A stretch of DNA of 64,000 bases from contig NZ_BMGG01000009.1 in NCBI RefSeq assembly GCF_014640075.1, positions 365,469 to 429,468 on the forward strand, in the 5' to 3' direction. The position numbers and the translations under genes were made by a program. Position 1 is the stretch's first letter, and each line of letters begins with the position of its first letter. The DNA is from Chelatococcus reniformis (GTDB taxonomy: Bacteria; Pseudomonadota; Alphaproteobacteria; Rhizobiales; Beijerinckiaceae). The notes under the pieces are model-generated. The model was not told the DNA's origin and made no database searches. It saw nothing but the letters and a program-made list of their open reading frames with translations. Shown here piece by piece: positions 9,894 to 19,444 of the stretch.

Positions 9894-11651
9894 TCAACCG
9901 CTCAGCCCGGCGTTCGGCTCAAAGAGCGCGCCGGCGGCCTTGCCGGCGGCATAGGCGTCGCCGTGAACATAGCGCCGAGACCTCGCCGCGCGGCTGATGA
10001 AGTCAAGCCCCAGCTTGGCGAATTCGTCGTCCACGACGGCGTGTTTGGCGACGACGAGGTCGAAGCCGGGGCGCCTGGAGGTGGAGCTCCGACGGGCGGC
10101 CTTGAGCGTGCCGAGCTTGGCGGATATGCCGCTGGCGAGGCCCACTTGGAACGAATAGAGTGCGGTTCGGCGATCGCCGCCACGCAGTGACTGATAGATT
10201 TCGCCACGCCGGAAGGCCATGCCTTCAGTCTCGAATGTGACTTCGATCAACTCGTGCAGGAAGCGCGCGGCTTCGACATCGGCCTTGAGGCCGAAGAACA
10301 CGTAGCGCAATGCGCTATCGCCGCCGCCTTCCGACCAGGCCCGACAATCACAGAATTCGGCCAGCGACGGCATGCAGGAATCAACTGGAGCGCGACGCTT
10401 GCGGCCCGTGGCGATGCTTGCCCCCTCGCAGGTCGAGCCACGCACCGATACCTCGTCGAGGGTCAGATCGTGGCGATCCAGCAGCTCTGCGACTTTGGCG
10501 GCGGCGGCCATGGCTTCATCCTCCGTGCAGCCGCGGTCGACGGTCTTGGCGCGGAGGGCCTGGATGCGCTGGATCACCCGGTCGGTCTCCGCCACCGAGG
10601 ATGCGCTTGCGGCCGCTCTCTCTGAAGCCGAAAAGGCCCATCGCGCGCGCAGCCGCTCGAACAATTCACGTGCGCCGGCCTGCATTGCGCCTTGGGTGAC
10701 AAAATCCGCGATAGCCGTGGCCGCTTCATCGAGCGCGTCGGCATGCCCTCCCACACCGGCCCGGGCGCGCTGGGCGATCGTCTCCACCTGCAACTCGGCA
10801 ATCCGTTCAAAGGCCGCCTTGAGCCCCTGCGGCGCGTCCGCGCCGGCCTGGCCGAAATGCCCGCAGGTGTCGACGAGAGTGTCCACGGACGCAAGCCGGC
10901 GAGCCTCCAGGACGAGATCCGCTGCCTCGTCCGCCCCGTGATCACCGATCCACCGGCACGCCAGGATTTCGACCGCGGTCATACGCTCATCGACCTCCCC
11001 GATCGCGTCGATGAGCGCCGCCTCGTCGACCTGCTGCGGGATGGGGAGGCAACCATGCCGCGCCACATCCCGGTACAGGCTGGCAGCGCAACGGTCACTG
11101 AGGGGACGGCCGGGACGGGCAAATTTCGCTGCGGCCGCAACCATCGCCTCGTCCAGCGCGAACAGCGGCGCGATGTGGGCGTGGCGGCCGCTGGTCAGCG
11201 GGCAGAGCCGCATGGCCGTCGTCAGGCCGGCCGCCTCGGGGGCTATGTACGTGTCGAGCAGCAGAAGGCTCTCTCCGGTGACGCGATCCTCCAGACGGAC
11301 CACGTTCGCGTCCTCCCGCCCCACGATCTTGACCACCCGGAATTGCGCCGCCCCGAGGGCTTCGAGCCCTTGGCGCTCCACCTCCGTTTGCGGCCGGCTG
11401 CCGCTCCGGTGGCGGTCGATCATGGTCCGGCCGCTGATCGATGGCGCGAACAGCTCCAGATCGGTGGCCATCGCCACGAGGTCGACCCGGGCGCCATCGC
11501 TTTCGGGCACATCGGCATGGCCGGCAAACCACCGTCGCAAGGTCTTGAGAAGTGCGCCGCTCGCCACAAGGCGTTCGGCCAACCCGTCGATTTGTCGCGC
11601 AATGGACTCTTGAACGGCAAGGTCGGTGTCGATGTCGGCCTGCAGGGGCAT
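9894..11651 (-). CDS. DUF2786 domain protein of unknown function
   Basis: A 585-residue protein. Residues about 355-400 match DUF2786: an Ile-Gln-Ala-Leu-Arg-Ala-Lys motif, then TEDEAMAAAAKVAELLDRHD. The C-terminal 180 residues include FFGLKADVEAARFLHELIEV and a basic stretch (LKAARRSSTSRRPGFDLVV). The first 350 residues match nothing I recognise; no signal peptide or membrane segment is visible. DUF2786 proteins have no settled biochemical role. It is on the opposite strand from its neighbours and interrupts the guaB-rsmB-guaA series, so it may be an insertion. The ATG at 11651 (MPLQADIDTDLAVQES) is the furthest upstream sensible start. Confidence 0.7.
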   Translation of the reverse strand: MPLQADIDTDLAVQESIARQIDGLAERLVASGALLKTLRRWFAGHADVPESDGARVDLVAMATDLELFAPSISGRTMIDRHRSGSRPQTEVERQGLEALGAAQFRVVKIVGREDANVVRLEDRVTGESLLLLDTYIAPEAAGLTTAMRLCPLTSGRHAHIAPLFALDEAMVAAAAKFARPGRPLSDRCAASLYRDVARHGCLPIPQQVDEAALIDAIGEVDERMTAVEILACRWIGDHGADEAADLVLEARRLASVDTLVDTCGHFGQAGADAPQGLKAAFERIAELQVETIAQRARAGVGGHADALDEAATAIADFVTQGAMQAGARELFERLRARWAFSASERAAASASSVAETDRVIQRIQALRAKTVDRGCTEDEAMAAAAKVAELLDRHDLTLDEVSVRGSTCEGASIATGRKRRAPVDSCMPSLAEFCDCRAWSEGGGDSALRYVFFGLKADVEAARFLHELIEVTFETEGMAFRRGEIYQSLRGGDRRTALYSFQVGLASGISAKLGTLKAARRSSTSRRPGFDLVVAKHAVVDDEFAKLGLDFISRAARSRRYVHGDAYAAGKAAGALFEPNAGLSG

Positions 11652-11915
11652 CTTCAGGCGGCTCCTTGTCCGCTAAGCCGGTGAATTCGATGAGGAGATT
11701 TGACCACGATTCGTCCTCTACGCGTAAGGACGACCTGGCCAGGCGGCACCGACGCCATGCCGGGATCGGCCGCGTCCGCGCGATCGGCTCGACGCGGCGC
11801 GGTGCCCACGGCATGATGCGGGCGGCATGGCGTTGACGCGACGCACACGCGCCGCCGCCGATGGCGCGCTATGTTCGCGGTTGCGAACCCCTCGCGCATG
11901 GCTTAGCTGACCGCG

Positions 11916-13535
<1,620 letters not shown>

Positions 13536-13677
13536 GGGCGAGAGAAAAGGCGGCTGTCGGCGGTTCTGGAATGTGCGAGCCGAGTAGCTACCGATGCGCG
13601 CCGCACATCGTCATGAGCCAGGTGGCGACCCATACTGCTTCGATCTTTCGAGGCCGAACGAGACGGAGGGGTTCGCC

Positions 13678-14319
13678 ATGACGAAGGTGCGCGTCGCAGG
13701 CTTTTCGATCTCGCTCGACGGTTTCGGAGCAGGGCCTGAGCAAAGACTTGAAAATCCGCTCGGCAAGCGCGGCGAGGAGCTGCACGAGTGGATGTTCGGT
13801 ACGCGTATGTTTCGGGCCATGATCGGCCAGGACGGCGGCTCGGACGGCGTCGATCAGGCCTACGCCCATCGATCGATGGACGGGTTCGGCGCGTTCATCC
13901 TTGGCCGCAATATGTTCGGGCCGATCCGCGGCTCCTGGCCGGATGAGAGCTGGACGGGCTGGTGGGGCGACAATCCGCCCTATCACGCGCCGACCTTCGT
14001 GCTGACGCACCATCCGCGCGATCCGATCGAGATGGACGGCGGCACCACTTTCATCTTCGTGACCGAGGGCATCGAGGCGGCGCTCCAGAAGGCGCGGCTC
14101 GCCGCCCAGGGCCGCGACGTGAAGATTGGTGGGGGCGCCGCGACGGTGCGCCAATATCTTCTCGCCGGGCTGATCGACGAACTGCATGTCGCCTTGTCCC
14201 CGGTGGTGCTCGGACAGGGTGAAGCGATGTTCGCCGGGATCGACCTGCCGGCGCTCGGCTACCGCGTCACCGAACATCAGGCGACCGATCACGCCACCCA
14301 CATCGTTCTCAGCCGATAG
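13678..14319 (+). CDS. dihydrofolate reductase-fold (RibD C-terminal type) family protein
   Basis: A 213-residue protein of the RibD C-terminal/DHFR-like reductase superfamily, which usually binds NADPH. Supporting segments are VAGFSISLDGFGAGPEQ near the start, DGFGAFILGRNMFGPIRGSW, VKIGGGAATVRQYL and LIDELHVALSPVVLGQG. These single-domain proteins are common in bacteria but their substrates are mostly unknown; it is unlikely to be the cell's DHFR or riboflavin reductase. The ATG at 13678 follows ACGGAGGGG at good spacing. It stands alone between guaA and the nitrilase gene. Confidence 0.88.
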   Translation: MTKVRVAGFSISLDGFGAGPEQRLENPLGKRGEELHEWMFGTRMFRAMIGQDGGSDGVDQAYAHRSMDGFGAFILGRNMFGPIRGSWPDESWTGWWGDNPPYHAPTFVLTHHPRDPIEMDGGTTFIFVTEGIEAALQKARLAAQGRDVKIGGGAATVRQYLLAGLIDELHVALSPVVLGQGEAMFAGIDLPALGYRVTEHQATDHATHIVLSR

Positions 14320-14636
14320 GGAGCGCCGAAAGGGCCGAGCTGAATACCGATGGATTGTGACAGTGGGACGTCTTGCGAAAGATGAAATGCCCATCTGACA
14401 TCAAGAGCGGCGCTTATTGACGGTCTGAGTGACGGCCGTTTCGCGAGAGAACGGGATATTCTCCTTATAAGTCAAATGTTTGGATTGATGGCGACAATCG
14501 AGTAAAAGTGATTCCAAGCTTTCAGCGACTTTCGCTTGTGACCGCTCCCGCTTTGTGCGATCCGCTTGTCGGCACGGCCATCCGCGCCGGGTCGTGGCGA
14601 TCCCCGCCGCAGACGATGAAGCAAGGCAGGTCGACT
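14320..14636. other. AT-richer intergenic region upstream of the nitrilase gene
   Basis: 317 bases without a convincing gene. The part from 14400 to 14520 is visibly richer in A and T than its surroundings and probably holds the nitrilase promoter. TTGACG at 14417-14422 is a possible -35 element. A short inverted repeat (GAGAA...TTCTC) spans about 14446-14461. Nothing else was recognised. Confidence 0.35.
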
Positions 14637-15635
14637 GTGAAACAAGTCGTTCGCGCCGCGGCCGTACAGGCGTCGCCGATCACGCTGGACAGCGCCGCCA
14701 CCACCGATAAGGCGTGCGACCTGATCCGTGAGGCCGGCAGAAACGGCGCCGAGGTCGTCGTCTTTCCCGAATGTTTCATCTCCGCTTATCCCGCTTGGTT
14801 TCAGTTCCTGCCGGCGGGATCGAAGGCGCTGAACGACCTCAACGTGCGCTTGTACAAGAGCGCTGTCGATGTTCCCGGCCCCGAGACGGCCAAGCTCGGC
14901 GAGGCCGCGCGCAATGCCAATTGCTACGTGGTGATCGGCGTGTGCGAGCGCTCGCGCACCAACTCCGGCTCCATGTTCAACACCCAGCTCTTCTTCGCGC
15001 CCGATGGCCAACTGGTGGGCAAGCACCAGAAGCTCACGCCCACCGGCTACGAGCGGATGGTGCACTGGGGCGGCTGGGGCGACACGCTGACCGTTGTCGA
15101 CACGCCCTTCGGCCCGCTGAGCGCGTTGTGTTGTTCGGAGAATTCAAATCCGTTGGCGGGTTTCGACATCATTTCGCGTGGGCCGCGCATTCACGCGATG
15201 AGCTGGCCGCCGCATTTCATCATGGTCGACAAAGACGCCCCCAATCTGGCTGAGATATCCGTGCTCACCGCCCGGCATTTCGCACTCATGTCGAAAGCGT
15301 TCGTCATCAGCGCCTGCGCCGTCATCGACCACGCCTTCTACAAGGAGCTCGCGGCGATGACCGGCAACCCGGAGCAGGACCTGGCCGCTGGCATCGCCGA
15401 CGGCGGCTCGTCCATCGTGTCGCCGAGCTTGGACGTTGTCGCCGGCCCGCTGACCGGCGGCGCCGAAGGGATTTTGTACGCGGACCTCGATCTCGACCAA
15501 TGGATCAGCGCGAAGCTGCTCCAGGACTTCGCCGGCCACTACAACCGTCCGGACGTCTTCACCCTGGAGGTCGATCGCGCCGGCGGCCGCTACGAAGACC
15601 CGGATGCGGGGCGGCCGCGGCCCAGCGGAGCCTGA
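14637..15635 (+). CDS. nitrilase family carbon-nitrogen hydrolase
   Basis: A protein of about 332 residues with the nitrilase Glu-Lys-Cys triad: Glu45 in VVFPECFISAYP, Lys132 in HQKLTPTGYERMVH and Cys166 in SALCCSENSNP. Length and the extended motif around the Lys fit true nitrilases (nitrile to carboxylic acid plus ammonia) rather than short amidases. At the nucleophile the common CWEN is CSEN here, so substrate preference may differ. The GTG at 14637 has AGGCAGG upstream and begins directly at the conserved core; an ATG at 14616 is an alternative. No aldoxime dehydratase or nitrile hydratase gene lies nearby. Confidence 0.88.
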   Translation: MKQVVRAAAVQASPITLDSAATTDKACDLIREAGRNGAEVVVFPECFISAYPAWFQFLPAGSKALNDLNVRLYKSAVDVPGPETAKLGEAARNANCYVVIGVCERSRTNSGSMFNTQLFFAPDGQLVGKHQKLTPTGYERMVHWGGWGDTLTVVDTPFGPLSALCCSENSNPLAGFDIISRGPRIHAMSWPPHFIMVDKDAPNLAEISVLTARHFALMSKAFVISACAVIDHAFYKELAAMTGNPEQDLAAGIADGGSSIVSPSLDVVAGPLTGGAEGILYADLDLDQWISAKLLQDFAGHYNRPDVFTLEVDRAGGRYEDPDAGRPRPSGA

Positions 15636-15655
15636 GGGAAACGGGTGCCCGCAGC

Positions 15656-15848
15656 CGGCCGATGTCCTGGCCCGGGGCACCTTCTAGAGCATTTTCGAGC
15701 GAAGTGGCCGCCGGTTCGGCGGGCATGAACATGAAGCTGGTGGCGCCGCTGCGAGCTCTTCAAGGACGAGGCGTATGCGCTCGGCCTGCCGGAGGGGTTC
15801 GTGGGCCGCCACCCTGTCCCGGGGAAGGGCCTCGCCATCCGCTGCCCG
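15656..15848 (+). pseudogene. decayed internal guaA fragment (left of acnB)
   Basis: Two blocks resemble the intact guaA gene at 11916-13535. Block 15656-15683 (GGCCGATGTCCTGGCCCGGG) corresponds to about 12940-12967. Block 15719-15848 corresponds to about 13055-13195 and shares GGCATGAACATGAAGCTGGT and TTCGTGGGCCGCCACC. The second block has lost two bases early on, which breaks the frame, and about a dozen bases further in. The guaA sequence between the blocks is replaced by a repeat segment at 15684-15718. It cannot encode a functional domain. Confidence 0.8.
15684..15718. repeat. partial Hyphomicrobiales-type repeat inside the guaA fragment
   Basis: CTAGAGCATTTTCGAGCGAA followed by GTGG and, four bases later, CCGGTTCG resembles a short intergenic repeat that I recall as abundant in Bradyrhizobium-like and Methylobacterium-like genomes. 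It joins the two guaA-like blocks directly, so it probably marks the deletion or insertion event. The identification rests on memory of the motif. Confidence 0.5.
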
Positions 15849-15958
15849 TCATCCGGTCTTGATTGACGCGCGCGAAGCCCATAAGCGCTTACGACAGATT
15901 GATGCTCGCTTGTGGCGCTGCGGTTCAGCGCCGGGCAACTCATGACGTTGGGATCGCG

Positions 15959-18745
15959 ATGAGCCTCTACCTGGATTATCTGACCGAGATCGAGAGCAGA
16001 CAAAGCCAAGGGCTCGCCCCCAAGCCGATCGACGACGGCGGACTGACCGCCGCAATCATCGCCATCATCGAGGATGCCGGCAGCGCGCAGCGCACGGACG
16101 CGCTCAAGTTCTTCATCTATAACACGCTGCCGGGCACCACCAGCGCGGCGGGCGTCAAGGCCGCGTTCCTGAAGCGGATCATCCTCGGCCAAGCGCTCGT
16201 CCCGGAGATTACCCCGGCGTTCGCCCTCGAGCTGCTGTCGCACATGAAGGGCGGCCCCTCGGTCGACGTGCTGCTCGACATCGCGCTGGGCGAGGCCTCC
16301 ACCTTGGCCGAGCAGGCCGGCGAGGTGCTGAAGACCCAGGTCTTCCTCTACGACGCCGACATGTTCCGGCTGCGCGATGCCTTCAAGGCGGGCAATGCCG
16401 TCGCCACAGGCATTCTGGAGAGCTACGCCAAGGCCGAGTTCTTCACCAAGCTCCCGGACGTTGAGGACGAGATCAAGGTGGTGACCTTCGTCGCGGCCGA
16501 AGGCGACATCTCGACCGACCTTTTGTCGCCGGGCAACCAGGCGCATTCGCGCTCGGACCGCGAGCTGCACGGCCAGTGCATGATCACGCCCGCGGCGCAG
16601 CAGGAGATCGTGGCCCTGCAACAGCGCCACCCGGACAAGCGGGTGATGATGATCGCCGAAAAGGGCACGATGGGCGTCGGCTCCTCGCGCATGTCCGGCG
16701 TCAACAACGTGGCGCTGTGGACCGGCAAGCAGGCCAGCCCCTATGTGCCCTTCGTCAACTACGCGCCCGTGGTGGCCGGCACCAACGGCATCTCGCCGAT
16801 CTTCGCGACCACGGTGGACGTGACCGGCGGCATCGGCATCAACCTGAAGAACTGGGTGAAGAAGACCGGCGCGGACGGCAAGCCGATCCTCAACAACGAC
16901 GGCAATCCGGTGCTCGAGCAGACCTATTCGGTCGACACCGGCACCGTGATCGCCATCGACGTCAAGGCCAAGAAGCTGCGCGACGAGAGCGGCCACGAGC
17001 TGGTCGACATCGCCTCGGCCTTCACGCCCCAGAAGATGGAGTTCATGAAGGCCGGCAGCTCCTATGCCATCGTCTTCGGCAAGAAGCTCCAGACCTTCGC
17101 CGCCCAGACCCTCGGCGTCGAGCCGACGCCGGTGTTCGCCCCCAACAAGGAGATCGCCATTGCCGGCCAGGGCCTGACCGCGGTCGAGAAGATCTTCAAC
17201 CGCAACGCCGTCGGCGTGACGCCGGGCAAGGTGCTGCACGCCGGCTCGGACGTGCGGGTTAAGGTCAACATCGTCGGCTCGCAGGACACCACCGGCCTGA
17301 TGACCGCCCAGGAGCTGGAGGCGATGGCCGCCACCGTCATCTCGCCGCTGGTGGACGGCGCCTACCAGTCGGGCTGCCACACCGCCTCGGTGTGGGACAA
17401 GAAGGCCCAGGCGAACATCCCCAAGCTCATGGCCTTCATGAACACCTTCGGCCTGATCACGGCCCGCGACCCCAAGGGCGCCTACCGCGCCATGACGGAC
17501 GTGATCCACAAGGTGCTGAACGACATCACCGTGGACGACTGGGCCATCATCATCGGCGGCGACAGCCACACCCGCATGTCCAAGGGCGTCGCCTTCGGCG
17601 CCGACTCCGGCACCGTGGCGCTGGCGCTGGCCACGGGCGAAGCCACCATGCCGATCCCGCAATCGGTGAAGGTGACCTTCAAGGGCACCATGCAGCCCTA
17701 TATGGACTTCCGCGACGTGGTGCACGCCACCCAGGCGCAGATGCTCAAGCAATGCGGCGACAACGTCTTCCAGGGCCGCATCATCGAAGTCCACCTCGGC
17801 ACTTTGCTCGCCGACCAGGCCTTCACCTTCACCGACTGGACGGCCGAGATGAAGGCCAAGGCCTCGATTTGCATCTCGCAGGACGAGACGCTGATCGAAT
17901 CGCTCGAAATCGCCAAGTCGCGCATCCAGATCATGATCGACAAGGGCATGGAGAATGCCGCGGGCACGCTGAAGGGCCTGGTGGCCAAGGCCGATGCGCG
18001 CATCGCCGAGATCCGCTCGGGCGACAAGCCCGCGCTGGCCCCCGACGCCAACGCCAAATACTTCGCCGAAGTCGTCGTCGATCTCGACCAGATCGACGAG
18101 CCGATGATCGCCGACCCCGACGTGAACAACGCCGACGTCTCCAAGCGCTACACTCACGACACCATCCGCCCGATCTCCTACTACGGCGGCACCAAGAAGG
18201 TGGACCTCGGCTTCGTGGGCTCGTGCATGGTGCACAAGGGCGACATGAAGATCGTGGCGCAGATGCTCAAGAACGTGGAAAAGGCGCAAGGGAAGGTGGA
18301 GTTCAAGGCCCCCCTGGTCGTCGCCGCGCCGACCTACAACATCATCGACGAGCTGAAGGCGGAAGGGGACTGGGAGATCCTCCAGCGCTACTCCGGCTTC
18401 GAGTTCGATGACCTGAAGCCCAAGGGGCAGGCCCGGACCGAATACGAGAACATCCTTTACCTGGAGCGCCCCGGCTGCAACCTGTGCATGGGCAACCAGG
18501 AAAAGGCGGAGAAGGGCGACACCGTGCTCGCCACCTCGACGCGCCTGTTCCAGGGCCGCGTCGTGGAGGACAGCGCCGAGAAGCGGGGGGAATCGCTGCT
18601 GGCCTCGACCCCGGTCGTGGTGCTGGCCGCCATCCTCGGCCGCACGCCGAGCGCCGAGGAGTACCGGGCTGCGGTGGAGGGGGTGGATTTGACGAAGTTC
18701 GCGCCGGCGAAGGGCGGGGCGATGGGGATGTCGGTGCATTATTGA
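15959..18745 (+). CDS. acnB: aconitate hydratase B (bifunctional aconitase/2-methylisocitrate dehydratase)
   Basis: A 928-residue AcnB-type aconitase converting citrate to isocitrate in the TCA cycle; AcnB enzymes often also act on 2-methylisocitrate. The N-terminal HEAT-like domain (AcnB_N) leads into the swivel domain, then the catalytic domains. The [4Fe-4S] ligands are Cys756 (GSCMVHKGD), Cys840 and Cys843 (PGCNLCMGN). It is longer than E. coli AcnB (865 residues). The ATG at 15959 (MSLYLDYLTEIE) gives the standard N-terminus. Many alphaproteobacteria rely on AcnA, so a stand-alone acnB flanked by guaA remnants hints at relocation or acquisition. Confidence 0.95.
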   Translation: MSLYLDYLTEIESRQSQGLAPKPIDDGGLTAAIIAIIEDAGSAQRTDALKFFIYNTLPGTTSAAGVKAAFLKRIILGQALVPEITPAFALELLSHMKGGPSVDVLLDIALGEASTLAEQAGEVLKTQVFLYDADMFRLRDAFKAGNAVATGILESYAKAEFFTKLPDVEDEIKVVTFVAAEGDISTDLLSPGNQAHSRSDRELHGQCMITPAAQQEIVALQQRHPDKRVMMIAEKGTMGVGSSRMSGVNNVALWTGKQASPYVPFVNYAPVVAGTNGISPIFATTVDVTGGIGINLKNWVKKTGADGKPILNNDGNPVLEQTYSVDTGTVIAIDVKAKKLRDESGHELVDIASAFTPQKMEFMKAGSSYAIVFGKKLQTFAAQTLGVEPTPVFAPNKEIAIAGQGLTAVEKIFNRNAVGVTPGKVLHAGSDVRVKVNIVGSQDTTGLMTAQELEAMAATVISPLVDGAYQSGCHTASVWDKKAQANIPKLMAFMNTFGLITARDPKGAYRAMTDVIHKVLNDITVDDWAIIIGGDSHTRMSKGVAFGADSGTVALALATGEATMPIPQSVKVTFKGTMQPYMDFRDVVHATQAQMLKQCGDNVFQGRIIEVHLGTLLADQAFTFTDWTAEMKAKASICISQDETLIESLEIAKSRIQIMIDKGMENAAGTLKGLVAKADARIAEIRSGDKPALAPDANAKYFAEVVVDLDQIDEPMIADPDVNNADVSKRYTHDTIRPISYYGGTKKVDLGFVGSCMVHKGDMKIVAQMLKNVEKAQGKVEFKAPLVVAAPTYNIIDELKAEGDWEILQRYSGFEFDDLKPKGQARTEYENILYLERPGCNLCMGNQEKAEKGDTVLATSTRLFQGRVVEDSAEKRGESLLASTPVVVLAAILGRTPSAEEYRAAVEGVDLTKFAPAKGGAMGMSVHY

Positions 18746-18817
18746 GAGGGGCGGCTGATTAGGCGTCTTCTTCACCGGCGGCCGAACAGGAACTGCGCCG
18801 TGGCCGCTCGCCTGCCT

Positions 18818-18878
18818 CGGCCAAGAAGCTGGCCGACGCCGGTCGGCGGACCGTTCCATTTCCCGACGCAGGGCGCCT
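18818..18878 (+). pseudogene. decayed internal guaA fragment (right of acnB)
   Basis: GCCAAGAAGCTGGCCGACGC and the following bases resemble intact guaA at about 12908-12968 (residues [20 protein letters not shown]). The tail overlaps the same guaA segment that begins the left fragment at 15656. The rest of 18746-19042 shows no gene. With the left fragment it brackets acnB. Confidence 0.65.
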
Positions 18879-19042
18879 TGTTCGAAACCGTTCCCCTTTC
18901 TGGCCGCCGGTGACGATTTAGAGCTACCACAATATCGGCGAGTCAGCGGCGCGCACCAACATTGGAATGGTGGAGCCCGGGAGTGGATGTCTGGGTGCTC
19001 CGGCTTGCCCAGGGCTTTGGTCAACTGCGCCTCGTGCATCGG

Positions 19043-19444
19043 TCAGGCGCTGGCGATCACCTTCACTCGCATGGCCCGTGTCTCAAGAAGATAGGTCTCC
19101 ACGCTCGCCAGCAGGTGAAGTCCTTCTTCCGTGATGGCCGCACGCGACAGGCCGGGTTGGACGATTCGTACATCGAACTCGTAGCGATAGTCCTGCCAAC
19201 TCGCCTTCAGCTTTTTCAGGAAGGCGGCGTTTCCCTGCTCGAAACGGGAGTTCTGGCCCTTTTCGAGGCGAAGCTTTTCGCGCTTCAGCATATGCGTAAA
19301 CATCCGATTGGGACGGTCGCGCCAACGCGCAGATTTCTGAGCCTGACCACAGACCTCGTAAAGATCCTTGACGCGAGCCCCGGGAGCCTCCGCGCTGGAA
19401 TATTTGCAGTGATGGAGCGTCACCTGCACGAGTCCTTCGGTCAA
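19043..19444 (-). pseudogene. detached C-terminal end of the DEAH helicase
   Basis: An open stretch of 133 residues that reads as the conserved C-terminus of large DEAD/DEAH defence-type helicases: VQVTLHHCKYSS, PGARVKDLYEVCGQAQKS and a final VETYLLETRAMRVKVIASA. It follows the helicase stop immediately but in another frame (TTGACC shares bases with the TGA). As I recall, in complete homologues this end follows a long middle region absent here. The local V-x-L-x-H-C-K pattern recalls the Lys of a PD-(D/E)XK nuclease fold, but the acidic partners would have been in the missing part. Independent translation from TTG at 19444 is possible but probably not functional. Confidence 0.7.

Noticed and set aside
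15590..19039. Very long open frame on the minus strand opposite acnB
   Set aside because: Its product is low-complexity and rich in His, Gly, Arg and Leu, as expected for the antisense of a high-GC gene. The plus strand encodes a clear aconitase with all cluster ligands.
19043..19444. Independent small gene with its own function
   Set aside because: The sequence reads as the end of the upstream helicase family and lacks a proper start or ribosome site, so it is treated as a detached C-terminus.
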